52,500 nucleotides of DNA from Cerasicoccus arenae (GCF_014651635.1 NZ_BMXG01000017.1:18761-71260); one strand, 5' to 3'; counted from the first letter of the stretch, positions 17,563 to 26,724 are shown. Translations and numbers: made by a program. The notes: generated by a model from the letters alone, not told the origin.

Positions 17563-18420
17563 CTACGCGCTGAGCACTTGCTCCACGACATCCTTGAGCC
17601 AGTTGTCCATGTCGCCATTGTCCTTGGGCAAAGGGAACTCCTGACGGCCCGTGTCTTCGTGGAAAACGTGCAGGCTACCGTGGCAGAAATGGCCTGCGGT
17701 CGCCGTGTGGCAACCACCACCCATCGCCGCCAGGAACTTACGCTCTAGCTCGACCGCAAACTGCGTCGCTGGGCAGGCTAATGTGGCAAATCTCTCAACA
17801 TCCTCAGTGCGGCATTGAAGCGCAATGGCCCCCTGCCCCACCGCTGGCACCATCTGATGGATCGTCAACGGCTTGAAGACCACGCCTTCGCTTTGCAGGA
17901 TACCTAGGCGACGTAGGCCCGCCGCCGCGAGGATGGTTGCATCCGCCTGACCGTTAGCAATCTTGCGTAGACGAGTGTCCACATTCCCACGGATTTCGCT
18001 CCACACTGCACACGGAAAATACGTCTTGAGCTGCAAGCGGCGGCGCGGGCTGCTCGTCGCGATAAAGCATGGCTTCGCAACGCCGTCGCGGACCACGAGC
18101 ACATCATTAACTGCCTCACGAGGCAAAAAGGCGGCAATGGCCAAGCCGGGCGGGTTTTCCGTCGGCAAGTCCTTGGCCGAATGCACGGCCAGATCAGCCT
18201 CTCCGGCAAGCAGGGCATCTTCTAGCTCCTTGGTGAAAAGTCCTTTGCCGCCCTCTTTCTCGAGCGACCAGCTGGTCTTCTTGTCGCCAGTGGTGACAAA
18301 TTCCTTCAGCTCCGCCGTCGCGCCGTCGAAAATCGTTTCCACGTGCGCCTTGGCCAGTTTCGCCTGACAAAGCGCCAGCGGGCTACGCCGCGTCGCGAGT
18401 ATGATTGGTTGGTTCGACAT
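17563..18420 (-). CDS. hemC: Hydroxymethylbilane synthase (porphobilinogen deaminase)
   Basis: 285 residues, slightly short of the typical ~310. It condenses four porphobilinogens to hydroxymethylbilane. ILATRRSPLALCQAKLA, ADLAVHSAKDLPTENPPGL, TSSPRRRLQL and IRGNVDTRLRKI are family landmarks. The dipyrromethane cofactor attaches to the Cys in AMGGGCHTATAG. It stands upstream of cobA-hemD on the same strand, separated by the putative toxin-antitoxin pair. Confidence 0.96.
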   Translation of the reverse strand: MSNQPIILATRRSPLALCQAKLAKAHVETIFDGATAELKEFVTTGDKKTSWSLEKEGGKGLFTKELEDALLAGEADLAVHSAKDLPTENPPGLAIAAFLPREAVNDVLVVRDGVAKPCFIATSSPRRRLQLKTYFPCAVWSEIRGNVDTRLRKIANGQADATILAAAGLRRLGILQSEGVVFKPLTIHQMVPAVGQGAIALQCRTEDVERFATLACPATQFAVELERKFLAAMGGGCHTATAGHFCHGSLHVFHEDTGRQEFPLPKDNGDMDNWLKDVVEQVLSA

Positions 18421-18524
18421 AGGAAAAAATAGCGAGCAATCAAAAGGTTTCAGGCCACACAGTCAATTTCCGATTCGGGAGGGTAAATCCCCCGAGAGCG
18501 CCACCTTCTAGACGCCTGTACGAC

Positions 18525-18555
18525 AAAACGGGAGAGCGCATTTCGCACTCTCCCG
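18525..18555 (-). terminator. Terminator after ilvC
   Basis: On the minus strand CGGGAGAG and CTCTCCCG form an 8-bp stem, extended by a further G-C-rich portion, then TTTTG. It lies about 30 bases past the ilvC stop. The U-tract is short but the stem is strong. Confidence 0.75.
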
Positions 18556-18583
18556 CTGATTAAAGTTCATACTGAACCGGCAA

Positions 18584-19618
<1,035 letters not shown>

Positions 19619-19705
19619 GTGTTCGGGTTTTTCGTTGTTTTCGTTTTCAGCCGCCAGATGCATTCACTGACAACTGACAATTGGTAAAAGATTATCGGTA
19701 AATTC

Positions 19706-20206
19706 TTAGTCTTCCTCTGTCTCGGCTGGTGCACCGCGTAACAAGGCAACATTGCCCGTGCGAGCCAGCTCCAGAATGCCGAAGGGTGTAATGAGTTCCA
19801 GAAAAGCGCGGATCTTATTCTCGTTGCCCGTGCACTCTATAATAATCGCCACTGGAGTGACGTCGATCACCTTGGCGCGGAAGATGTCGCAGACTTCAAT
19901 GACCTTTGAGCGTGTATCACCGCTAGCGCTGACCTTGAGCATAACCAGCTCGCGAGCCACAAACGCATTGCGCTGACCAAAATGCGTGATGTCGATGACA
20001 TTGATCAAACGATCGAGCTGCTTGATCGCCATGTCCAGCGCATGTTCTTGAGCGCGCAGGGTGATCGTGATCCGCGAATACTTGGGATCATGAGTCGGGC
20101 CCACGTTGAGGGTGTCGATGTTAAAACCGCGACCGCTGAACATGCCAGCAACTCGCGCGAGGACACCAAATTTGTTTTCAACTAAAGCTGAGATCGTATG
20201 ACGCAT
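19706..20206 (-). CDS. ilvN: Acetolactate synthase small (regulatory) subunit
   Basis: 166 residues, the usual IlvN/IlvH size. An N-terminal ACT domain (RHTISALVENKFGVLARVAG then GRGFNIDTLNVG) senses valine. The C-terminal half (LVMLKVSASGDTRSKVIEV, LELARTGNVALLRG) contacts the catalytic subunit. The large subunit ilvB is not upstream in this window; a tRNA gene lies there instead. It probably forms an operon with ilvC. Confidence 0.94.
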   Translation of the reverse strand: MRHTISALVENKFGVLARVAGMFSGRGFNIDTLNVGPTHDPKYSRITITLRAQEHALDMAIKQLDRLINVIDITHFGQRNAFVARELVMLKVSASGDTRSKVIEVCDIFRAKVIDVTPVAIIIECTGNENKIRAFLELITPFGILELARTGNVALLRGAPAETEED

Positions 20207-20339
20207 GAGGGAAAAGCTCGGAAAAATGACGCATGACCCGCCCTTACGGAAGCATAAAATTGTATCTTTCGGTCAATTCCCGCTTCTTTTTACTTGATCG
20301 ACGCCGCAAATCGCTCATTTTCATGCGTTTCCCACTAAC

Positions 20340-20416
20340 GGACGGTTAGCTCAGTTGGTTAGAGCGCCTCGCTTACACCGAGGATGTCGCAGGTTCGAGT
20401 CCTGCACCGTCTACCA
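20340..20416 (+). tRNA. tRNA-Val (anticodon TAC)
   Basis: A full cloverleaf: acceptor GGACGGT pairs with ACCGTCT (a G-T pair at 1-72), D arm GCTCAGTTGG, anticodon stem CCTCG/CGAGG with loop CTTACAC (anticodon TAC), T arm GCAGGTTCGAGTCCTGC, and encoded CCA. An integrase remnant abuts its 3' end, so this gene is the likely attachment site of the accessory region to the right. Confidence 0.95.
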
Positions 20417-20417
20417 T

Positions 20418-20838
20418 TTTGGCAAGGTGACTACGTGCGCCAAGTTGTGCCAGAATGCGACTAAGACCCTGATCCATAGCGGCTTGCACGGCTTCCCTTG
20501 CGTCCCTGATTGTGACAGGTTGTGACTGCGAAGGACCCTCTGCGACTGATTTCTGTAGCACTATACGTATCAGTTTTTCATCCGGCTTTAGCCTCGGCAA
20601 CTGGTCAAGGGCGGTCGAATCGTGCAATAGCTCGCGATCCGTATAAACTTCTTCCAACAACCGAGAATCGCTGTGGCGCATTAAATTTTGCGCGTAGGAG
20701 CGAGAAATATTGTTGCTGACTAGGAATGTCGCGAAGGAATACCGGAGCGAATGAAAATCAACCTTGCGACCGCTCGCGTCCTTGCGAGGAATGCCCGCAG
20801 CGTCGATGTCACGAAGATGACTAGGCTCATTGCTTACT
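20418..20838 (-). pseudogene. Tyrosine recombinase (integrase) C-terminal remnant at tRNA-Val
   Basis: The minus-strand frame begins after a stop and reads HLRDIDAAGIPRKDASGRK, VDFHSLRYSFATFLVSNN, YAQNLMRHSDSRLLEEVYTD. This contains the HxLR, the RH box and the catalytic Tyr of a phage-type integrase, but the N-terminal and core-binding halves are gone. The frame continues into the tRNA gene, as expected when an integrase ends at its own attachment site. It is not functional and marks the left edge of the island. Confidence 0.8.
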
Positions 20839-20854
20839 CACCCATGGAAATCCA

Positions 20855-21205
20855 TTAATCTTCCTCCCGCTCATCAATAAGCTCGTTGTAGTTCTCAGCC
20901 AAATTCACCCCAACAACTTTGCTGCCATGCTCAAAAAGCGAATCACGCGCCTCATTATTTGTGTCGATGAAGTCGTCTTTAAGGGTTTCGTCCCTAGAAT
21001 ATACCTCCCAAAAATTCCTTACGGATGTGTGGCTTGTTTTTACACCACGCTCAGACGGCCACTTGGACACACCTCGCCAACTAATGTCCTTCATGCGCAA
21101 GACAGCAATAGTCTTCCTATATGGGAAAAGCATGGAGCTTTCGGCATCACATGCTGCTTCGCTGAATAATTGATCGGGATCAGGCAGTTGTTTTTCGTTA
21201 CTCAT
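20855..21205 (-). CDS. Hypothetical island protein with HTH-like segment
   Basis: 116 residues. I do not recognise the family. The central stretch ISWRGVSKWPSERGV followed by KTSHTSVRNFWEVY has the spacing of a helix-turn-helix as found in small mobile-element regulators. The C-terminus is acidic. It lies between the integrase remnant and the CRISPR array, reading away from the array. Its intergenic 5' region may also contain the array leader and promoter. Confidence 0.55.
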   Translation of the reverse strand: MSNEKQLPDPDQLFSEAACDAESSMLFPYRKTIAVLRMKDISWRGVSKWPSERGVKTSHTSVRNFWEVYSRDETLKDDFIDTNNEARDSLFEHGSKVVGVNLAENYNELIDEREED

Positions 21206-21316
21206 GGTTTTTGCAATTCAAATTTACACAATAAAATCAATATGTATTTACGGAATGATTTTACAGGCTACTTGCGCGAAGAGAATCCCTGTAAACATTA
21301 CCCCACCAGAAGCACC
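21206..21316 (+). promoter_or_regulatory. A/T-rich region upstream of the CRISPR array (candidate promoter or leader)
   Basis: About 110 bases, A/T-rich in the first half, between the start of the hypothetical gene and repeat 1. A loose promoter-like pair is TTTACA then TATTTA with 16-base spacing. Because crRNA reads from the plus strand, this is the transcriptional upstream side. Whether it is also the acquisition leader is uncertain, since repeat 1 is the one carrying a mismatch. Confidence 0.4.
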
Positions 21317-21681
21317 ACTTTGCCTTGAATCCAAATCTTAATCGGGCAGACTTTAAAACGGTGGGTTCGGTATTGCTGATTGCTTTGCCTTGAATCCAAA
21401 TCTTAATCGGGCAGACTAACGATGAACGCGGACGGGTAAATAACTGCGCTTTGCCTTGAATCCAAATCTTAATCGGGCAGACTGGTGGTCTTTTTCGTTA
21501 GCCATCTATTCAGGCTTTGCCTTGAATCCAAATCTTAATCGGGCAGACTCTTGATCAGTGGCTAGATGCTCGTCCCTGGGCTTTGCCTTGAATCCAAATC
21601 TTAATCGGGCAGACTTGGCCATTATGACCCCGCAACTCCGCGCGGGCTTTGCCTTGAATCCAAATCTTAATCGGGCAGACT
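21317..21681 (+). CRISPR. Type II-C CRISPR array, 6 repeats, 5 spacers
   Basis: Six 36-base repeats (GCTTTGCCTTGAATCC ... AATCGGGCAGACT) start at 21317, 21382, 21448, 21514, 21580 and 21646. Spacers are 29, 30, 30, 30 and 30 bases. Repeat 1 differs only at its first base (A for G). Direction is fixed by the tracrRNA anti-repeat, which complements the plus-strand repeat, so the array is transcribed toward cas2, convergent with the cas operon. I saw no full match of a spacer elsewhere in the window. Confidence 0.98.
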
Positions 21682-21706
21682 GGAATTTTCCAGTCTGCTG
21701 ATTAAG
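21666..21706. repeat. Inverted copy of the 3' half-repeat directly after repeat 6
   Basis: GCAGACTGGAA (21675-21685) and TTCCAGTCTGC (21688-21698) form a perfect 11-bp inverted repeat around TT. It is extended by CTTAATC (21666-21672) pairing with GATTAAG (21700-21706), across a GG/T bulge. The left arm is the end of repeat 6, so the right arm is an inverted, slightly diverged repeat half. The hairpin lies between the array and the cas2 stop. It could stop array transcription, although no U-tract follows. Confidence 0.85.
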
Positions 21707-21712
21707 AAGAGT

Positions 21713-22027
21713 TTACCAGAAAAGAGTTTGTTCTGGAAGATCTTCCGGAGCCTGCTTTTTTGCGGGTTTACCGTAGATGACGAGGCTTCGCTGCCATTGC
21801 GCTTGGGTGACATACCAAGCACGAACGCTCCCATTGGGTGGGATTTCTTTCTCAACGCGGCGCAAGTGGGTTTGCATCCGTGAGTGTGTGACCATGGGGC
21901 GTGCATACACCGAAAACTGTATCATCTGAAACCCGTCTTTCAACAGGAATTTGCGGAAGTCGGTATAGGCTTTACGGGCTTCTTTTTCTGTGACCGGAAG
22001 GTCGAAGGCGACAACTAGCCAGCCCAT
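21713..22027 (-). CDS. cas2: CRISPR-associated endoribonuclease/structural protein Cas2
   Basis: About 104 residues, typical for Cas2. The ferredoxin-like opening is MGWLVVAFDLPVTEKEARKA, with the conserved Asp after the first strand, then FRKFLLKDGFQMIQFSVYA. ATG at 22027 is chosen because it begins the first strand; it overlaps the end of cas1 by 13 bases. With Cas1 it forms the spacer-integration complex. It is the last gene of the operon and its stop lies just past the array-end hairpin. Confidence 0.93.
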   Translation of the reverse strand: MGWLVVAFDLPVTEKEARKAYTDFRKFLLKDGFQMIQFSVYARPMVTHSRMQTHLRRVEKEIPPNGSVRAWYVTQAQWQRSLVIYGKPAKKQAPEDLPEQTLFW

Positions 22028-22935
22028 TTTGAATTTGAGGGAATCCACGGTTTGTATTGGCGAGTTTGCCCACTGAGCACAGCTTGGCGAAAACTGCGCA
22101 CAACTGATTCCAGGCAATTGCGAAAATCCATTTCAATACCTAGGTAACCAACGCGCTCCAGTGTGAAGTTGGTAATGTAGCGGCGGAAACGGCCATTGAC
22201 TTGATAATCATCCGGTGCGGCTTCTTCCATCATCCATCGTGCCACGCGCCAGTCCACACAAGGGCGAAACGGTTCCATGAGGTCATATGCAAGCGGAGTA
22301 GATCGTTCACGCACTTCATGGGAAATACCAACCGTTGGATCGAGTCCACAGGCAAAAAGCTTTTGAAGAATAAGTGATAAAAGAATCGCGTAACCGAAGT
22401 TGAGTAAATCGTTGACCCCACCCTCTTGACGGCCCCGCTTGAAGCCAATGATCGCCAGAGCATCAGCATAGATTCCCCAATAATAGCGCGCGCAAACGCT
22501 TTCCTTACCCGGAGCTTTACTGTTGGCCCGCTTTTGCAATATTTCACGCTTGGGGTGCTCGGGATTCAGGTGCTCGGCCAGAGACGCTTGGTTCACGCAT
22601 TTAGCATCAATGGTTTTCTGCCAGAGTGTCGCCACTTTCTTCTTATCCATTGTGAGCGCCGCTTTAGTGAGCAAGGTGTCGGTCGAGCGATTCGCCGGCA
22701 ATAGCAGACTGATCGGCTGAAAATATTCACAGATCACGAGCGCAACGCCATACTTAGCGGCTTCCAACAGCAGATGGCTATTCAACTGCGCCGAGAAACT
22801 GGTAATGACGATAGCGGCAACATCCTCCAAAGGCACTTGCTGTCTTCGCCCATTCTCACCCAAGCACGTTAACTGTCCGTGCTTGCAATTGATGCTGCAA
22901 TTCGGGGAATCGATGTTGACGATGTGGTAGGACAT
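22015..22935 (-). CDS. cas1: CRISPR-associated integrase Cas1 (type II)
   Basis: 306 residues. The expected metal-binding residues are visible: E145 in PGKESVCARYYWGIY, H206 in VGISHEVRERSTPLAYDLM, and E221/D228 in MEPFRPCVDWRVA. The N-terminal beta domain carries the LEDVAAIVITS signature. It starts four bases after the cas9 stop and overlaps cas2 by 13 bases, so the three genes form one operon. All catalytic positions are intact, so adaptation could still work. Confidence 0.96.
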   Translation of the reverse strand: MSYHIVNIDSPNCSINCKHGQLTCLGENGRRQQVPLEDVAAIVITSFSAQLNSHLLLEAAKYGVALVICEYFQPISLLLPANRSTDTLLTKAALTMDKKKVATLWQKTIDAKCVNQASLAEHLNPEHPKREILQKRANSKAPGKESVCARYYWGIYADALAIIGFKRGRQEGGVNDLLNFGYAILLSLILQKLFACGLDPTVGISHEVRERSTPLAYDLMEPFRPCVDWRVARWMMEEAAPDDYQVNGRFRRYITNFTLERVGYLGIEMDFRNCLESVVRSFRQAVLSGQTRQYKPWIPSNSKWAG

Positions 22936-22939
22936 GGCG

Positions 22940-25900
22940 TCATAGCGTCCCAGTATAGTCAGGCGAGAGTATGGTGAGCTTATTTGCTAGAAGCGTTTTC
23001 AAAAGCGCGTTGATGACACAGTCTCGCTTCTTATTGGCAAGTTTCACAATTTCTGGTGAGGCCATGTCGATGAGGAATCCAGACTTCGCGTCTTTGATTG
23101 AAAATACTTTCCAAGTTCCTTTGTAGCGGCCCTCCTCTATTCGGATCAGGCTTCCTCCTCGAATAATACGAGGCTGCACTCCATTGTTTGCGGCTTTAGC
23201 CCGCTCCAACTCGTAGTGAACATTTAGATGAGGCAGTACGCGCATCTCAGGATCCAATATTACGCCAAAGTTCTCCTCTACGATCAGACTACCTTTTAGC
23301 TTCGCCAACTTACCGTCACCATTCTTGGGAGCTAAACCGAGTAGTTTACTTTTCTTTTCGGTTTTAGTACTTCGTTGACGTTTTTTGTTTTCATCCCGTG
23401 AGGCTATGGTGATGACCATTTTCTGTGAATCTTTTTCATCCTGACCCAATACACGCCAGGTGTTTTGCTGGACCTTCAGGCCACGCATGGTCTTGGGCTG
23501 ATGCTGCACAACGCGCCGTTCGGCAAGGCGGTTCGCGACTTGCTGTTTGAGCTTAAGGGGCAGATCTTTAATGCCCCATGAACCGCCACTGGAGAAGCTA
23601 ACGCTTTGCTTGGCGCGTTGTCGAAATTCCTGTTGCTCGGCGGCGCTTCTGATCTGCCGACGGCTCATCAACTCCCAGAGCTTTCCATCTTTTGGGAAAT
23701 AGTAGGCGGCGAGCCCGATGGTCACGGCATCCAATGCATGGTGCAGGTGGGTGATTTCGCGAATCTCCGTTTTGGTTTTGTTTTCGGTTTCCGGACAGGC
23801 TTGGACAAGGCAACCCTCCAATTTCCATGCCTTGCGCACGGCGGCAGTGACGCTCCCAGAGAGGCTCAAAATATCGGCGGAATGTGCCCGCTTGAGTTCA
23901 TCGCGGGCCTGCAGCGCAGCTAATTTATTGAGATGGCTGGTTTGCGTGAGATCGCGTCCAGTGAAACCACTACCAGCGTCACCATCGGACTTCTTCCGCT
24001 TATCGAAATCTGGCAGTTGCAGCAGCAACTTGCGTCGCCAACGGCGCAAATCGTCATCGATGAAGGTTTGCGCGGCGTTGCCACGCGGGTCCCTCCCAGG
24101 CTTGAGCGATTTCTGGACGAGTTTCTCGTAGTTGGCCAGTGTTTGCAGTTGTAAATTAGTTCCGGGAACTTGCTTGCTCTCGTCGCTGACCATAAATTCC
24201 CAAGCTGTACGCTGGCCCTTCATGCGGTTGACTTCGGGCCATGTCAGGACAAGTGAGTCAAGAGAATCACTGGGACGCCACGAACGAGGAATGATGTGCT
24301 CTTTGTCAACTTGCCCATTCACAACGTCGTCAAAGCAATAGTGCTTGCCGGTGAATGGACATGTCCAGTTCATGTCTCGAGCAATCCGCACCTTTTTAAT
24401 GAGTCCCGCACTGATCTTATATTTGCCTCCGTAATTGGGCAGCTCTTGTTCAATCTCTTTTACTGCACGTCGATGATCCGCCAACTTCAAGCCCATCAGT
24501 TGAGCTTTTTCTTTCGCGGTCTTTGCCGAAAACTCCTGAAGGTCGCGAATGACTTCGATGGATACCTGGCCAACTCGTTCTGCTTTGCCCCCAGCATAAG
24601 TCCGCACCATGTCTTTCAACAAGCGACGGAAAATAAGCAGACGATGCCGAACTAGGTGATTGTTGATTTGTGCGTCAACTGAGCGTTGAATTTGCTTGCC
24701 GACGATTTCCGCCGTTTCTTCCAGGCAACCACCAGAATCTTTAGGATCGGGTTGCTGATCATCAAAGACCGCCTCCCATGCCCGCTGCATGTGCTTACGC
24801 GAATAAGGAGCGCGACCACTAGCGCAGTCTATACTAATTCGGTCAGCTTTAAATTGATATAAAGATCGCGCCTTTTTACGGCTGCGCTTCACGTAGGCAT
24901 CATAGGTAGCTTGAACTGCTTCGTCAAATGCCTCAGTGGATTCGCCTCCGGCGATCAGCACATCACGCCAGCGGTTTAAACTGGCTGGTTTGCGCTTGAA
25001 AAGTTGGCCCGCGAAGCGTTTTTGAAATTGCTCGGGGATTGTTGACCACATGCCGCTCAGTTTTTGCGATGATAGTTCTCGCTTCACCGGATCAAGGACA
25101 AGAGCCTTCTCCATTTCCGGCGTCACAAACATCTGGTCCACATTGACGGGCGTCGAACTCGTGGCCTCCTCCAACGCTTTCTTGAGCGTCTTTTTCGTCA
25201 GGTAGCCATCCTTCTCCATGATCGCATGAACGGCCTGTCTCTCACGGGCAAACAGCTTCCTTGAATCGGTCAAAACGTCCGAGACGCGTAGATTGCACAG
25301 AAGCATACCCCAACGATACCGGTAGAAATCTAGGCAATGCTTATCGGGCGTCTTTTCACCACTGATTCGACACTCCGGTATGATGCGATTGTGAAACCGT
25401 GGCACCATTTGCCCGAAGAGCAAACCGCCATGAAAGCGCTTGGGCAAACGAATGCCGCAACAAGAAACCGCCTTCCAGGAATCGCGCCCTTGACCACATA
25501 GACATTCTATTAGTTGAGCGTCACAACGCGGAAGCTTACCAATATGCGCTTCAAGGATACGTATCACTTCCCCTTGAACAACTTCGCGTGGAAAGGCGGC
25601 GTCCTGGCCTTTGAAATACGCTTTCAGCGCGGGTGCTTTGTTATCGGATAGGTCTACGCCGAGGAATGCGCACACCGTTTCCGCCATAGTCGAAGTCTCA
25701 AACTGCTGCATCAGGCGGTTCGCATTTTCGACCTTCTGCGTATCATCCTTGTCATCTTCGTCAGGAAGTGAACCCGACCACAACACATTGCCATCGTAGC
25801 CACGATTGTGTGCGTACCAGCGGATTACTGCCCAAAGTTCGAGCCAATTCAACTGATCATAGTTTCCGATTAATACCTTAGCGGCCAACAGCCACGGCCA

Positions 25901-26176
25901 AGGATGCGGATTTCTCCGTGCAAGCTCGATGTCCGCCTCGCTTAACGCACCGATATCAAGCAGCAACTTTTCCAAGCGCTTCATGCGGTTTCGCGTCGCG
26001 GCGATATGCCGCCGCCCTCGCCGGAAAACGGCCCGAGTGTGGTTCTGGCAATCATCAGGCCTAAAAGTCACCGCGCCGCATCCGATAATATCGGGCGCAT
26101 CGTCGATTTCCTTAATCGCTGCCCAACCAATGCTGGCGTGACCAATGTCGAAGCTGAACGAAATAGGGCTTTCCAT
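22940..26176 (-). CDS. cas9: Type II-C Cas9 RNA-guided endonuclease
   Basis: 1078 residues, typical of II-C. RuvC-I is FSFDIGHASIGW with D10. The arginine-rich bridge helix is RRGRRHIAATRNRMKRLEKL at about 52-71. RuvC-II is VSIEVIRDLQEF with E541. HNH has KEHIIPRS (H627) and N650 in WPEVNRMKG. RuvC-III is THLHHALDAVTIGLA with H812/H813 and D816. All nuclease residues are intact. WAVIRWYAHNRGYDGN resembles the Akkermansia-type enzymes. The 3' region encodes WED/PAM-interacting segments. PAM is unknown. The start is the ATG at 26176, without a strong ribosome-binding site; a tracrRNA gene diverges upstream. Confidence 0.98.
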   Translation of the reverse strand: MESPISFSFDIGHASIGWAAIKEIDDAPDIIGCGAVTFRPDDCQNHTRAVFRRGRRHIAATRNRMKRLEKLLLDIGALSEADIELARRNPHPWPWLLAAKVLIGNYDQLNWLELWAVIRWYAHNRGYDGNVLWSGSLPDEDDKDDTQKVENANRLMQQFETSTMAETVCAFLGVDLSDNKAPALKAYFKGQDAAFPREVVQGEVIRILEAHIGKLPRCDAQLIECLCGQGRDSWKAVSCCGIRLPKRFHGGLLFGQMVPRFHNRIIPECRISGEKTPDKHCLDFYRYRWGMLLCNLRVSDVLTDSRKLFARERQAVHAIMEKDGYLTKKTLKKALEEATSSTPVNVDQMFVTPEMEKALVLDPVKRELSSQKLSGMWSTIPEQFQKRFAGQLFKRKPASLNRWRDVLIAGGESTEAFDEAVQATYDAYVKRSRKKARSLYQFKADRISIDCASGRAPYSRKHMQRAWEAVFDDQQPDPKDSGGCLEETAEIVGKQIQRSVDAQINNHLVRHRLLIFRRLLKDMVRTYAGGKAERVGQVSIEVIRDLQEFSAKTAKEKAQLMGLKLADHRRAVKEIEQELPNYGGKYKISAGLIKKVRIARDMNWTCPFTGKHYCFDDVVNGQVDKEHIIPRSWRPSDSLDSLVLTWPEVNRMKGQRTAWEFMVSDESKQVPGTNLQLQTLANYEKLVQKSLKPGRDPRGNAAQTFIDDDLRRWRRKLLLQLPDFDKRKKSDGDAGSGFTGRDLTQTSHLNKLAALQARDELKRAHSADILSLSGSVTAAVRKAWKLEGCLVQACPETENKTKTEIREITHLHHALDAVTIGLAAYYFPKDGKLWELMSRRQIRSAAEQQEFRQRAKQSVSFSSGGSWGIKDLPLKLKQQVANRLAERRVVQHQPKTMRGLKVQQNTWRVLGQDEKDSQKMVITIASRDENKKRQRSTKTEKKSKLLGLAPKNGDGKLAKLKGSLIVEENFGVILDPEMRVLPHLNVHYELERAKAANNGVQPRIIRGGSLIRIEEGRYKGTWKVFSIKDAKSGFLIDMASPEIVKLANKKRDCVINALLKTLLANKLTILSPDYTGTL

Positions 26177-26224
26177 TTATTCAGCTTGAGCAATCTTTTA
26201 GCTTGATTCAATTCCGTATTTCGT

Positions 26225-26364
26225 AATTATTGCAAATGGATTCAAGACAAAGTCAATAACGCGGGCGTATGGCCACGGTCACCGTCTAGCTGTCCGTTCT
26301 GCGGATCACGCCAGCCCAAGAAAGCGTTTTCTAAAAAACACGAGCCACTAGGTTCGTGTTTTTT
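26225..26364 (+). ncRNA. tracrRNA
   Basis: Read on the plus strand, AAATGGATTCAAGACAAAG (26233-26251) complements the 5' half of the array repeat (TTTGCCTTGAATCC); only one base differs in the 15-base core GGATTCAAGACAAAG. Downstream are short hairpins (ACGG-TCA-CCGT near 26274; TCCG-TTCTG-CGGA near 26293) and a strong terminator at 26333-26364. The 5' end is estimated. It diverges from cas9, so the ~50 bases between them must hold both promoters. The anti-repeat is convincing in the lower stem only; pairing to the repeat's 3' half is weak. Confidence 0.88.
26333..26364 (+). terminator. tracrRNA terminator
   Basis: AAACACGAGCC and GGTTCGTGTTT form an 11-bp stem (one G-T pair) with an ACTA loop, followed by eight T residues in total at the 3' side. 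It ends the predicted tracrRNA. Confidence 0.9.
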
Positions 26365-26420
26365 TTCTAAAATTCCATACTGTAGTCTGCGTCACTTATA
26401 CTGATCCTTAACAAGGAAAG

Positions 26421-26483
26421 GGCCGAGCCCGAGTCGGGGCAGGACGGCGAAGCCGTCTCCGCTCCCGCCATCGAGCATCGGCC
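26421..26483. repeat. Nested GC-rich hairpin after the small ORF pair
   Basis: GACGGC-GAA-GCCGTC (26443-26457) is nested in CGGG/CCCG and GGCCGA/TCGGCC arms. It lies two bases past the stop of the minus-strand gene at 26485-26724. It could end that transcript, but no U-tract follows. I checked for integron attC core sites and found none. Confidence 0.55.
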
Positions 26484-26484
26484 G

Positions 26485-26724
26485 TCATTCCATTTCGGCA
26501 AGCCATTCAGGGATTGTTGATTCATCGACGTATTTTTCGATTACATCCAAAACAATCGTATCATAGACGGTTTCGCCAATGTCCGATATATGGCTATCGA
26601 GTCCCTCAAACCCCATCAGGACAAAGGCCTGACAGAATTGCCCAGGTGTAACCCTGTAACGCTTTACCCATGCATTGATAATCTGAAAATGGGCATCGCT
26701 AAAGGAAACGGCGACCTCATTCAT
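26485..26724 (-). CDS. Small hypothetical acidic protein in an overlapping pair
   Basis: 79 residues, acidic, ending WLAEME. FSDAHFQIINAWVKRYRVTP suggests a short helical domain. I do not recognise it. Its ATG overlaps the stop of the upstream frame by four bases (ATGA), so they were translated together. It may be the surviving half of a small two-gene module (for example toxin-antitoxin) whose partner has been truncated. It lies between the tracrRNA terminator and integrase debris. Confidence 0.5.
   Translation of the reverse strand: MNEVAVSFSDAHFQIINAWVKRYRVTPGQFCQAFVLMGFEGLDSHISDIGETVYDTIVLDVIEKYVDESTIPEWLAEME

Noticed and set aside
20373-20681. Stand-alone ~100-residue protein on the minus strand ending inside tRNA-Val
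   Set aside because: It is the tail of the integrase remnant continuing into antisense tRNA sequence, not an independent gene.
21484-21513. Spacer 3 as a self-targeting spacer against the start of the gene at 20855-21205
   Set aside because: Its complement resembles a gene start (ATGGCTAACGAAAAAG versus ATGAGTAACGAAAAAC) but the match is short, has mismatches, and is explained by similar start-codon context. A homologue in a phage or plasmid remains possible.
26405-26490. Nested hairpin as an integron attC site, given the IntI/XerC-like fragment nearby
   Set aside because: The required RYYYAAC and GTTRRRY core sites are not present around the hairpin, and the fragment lies beyond it inside another element.
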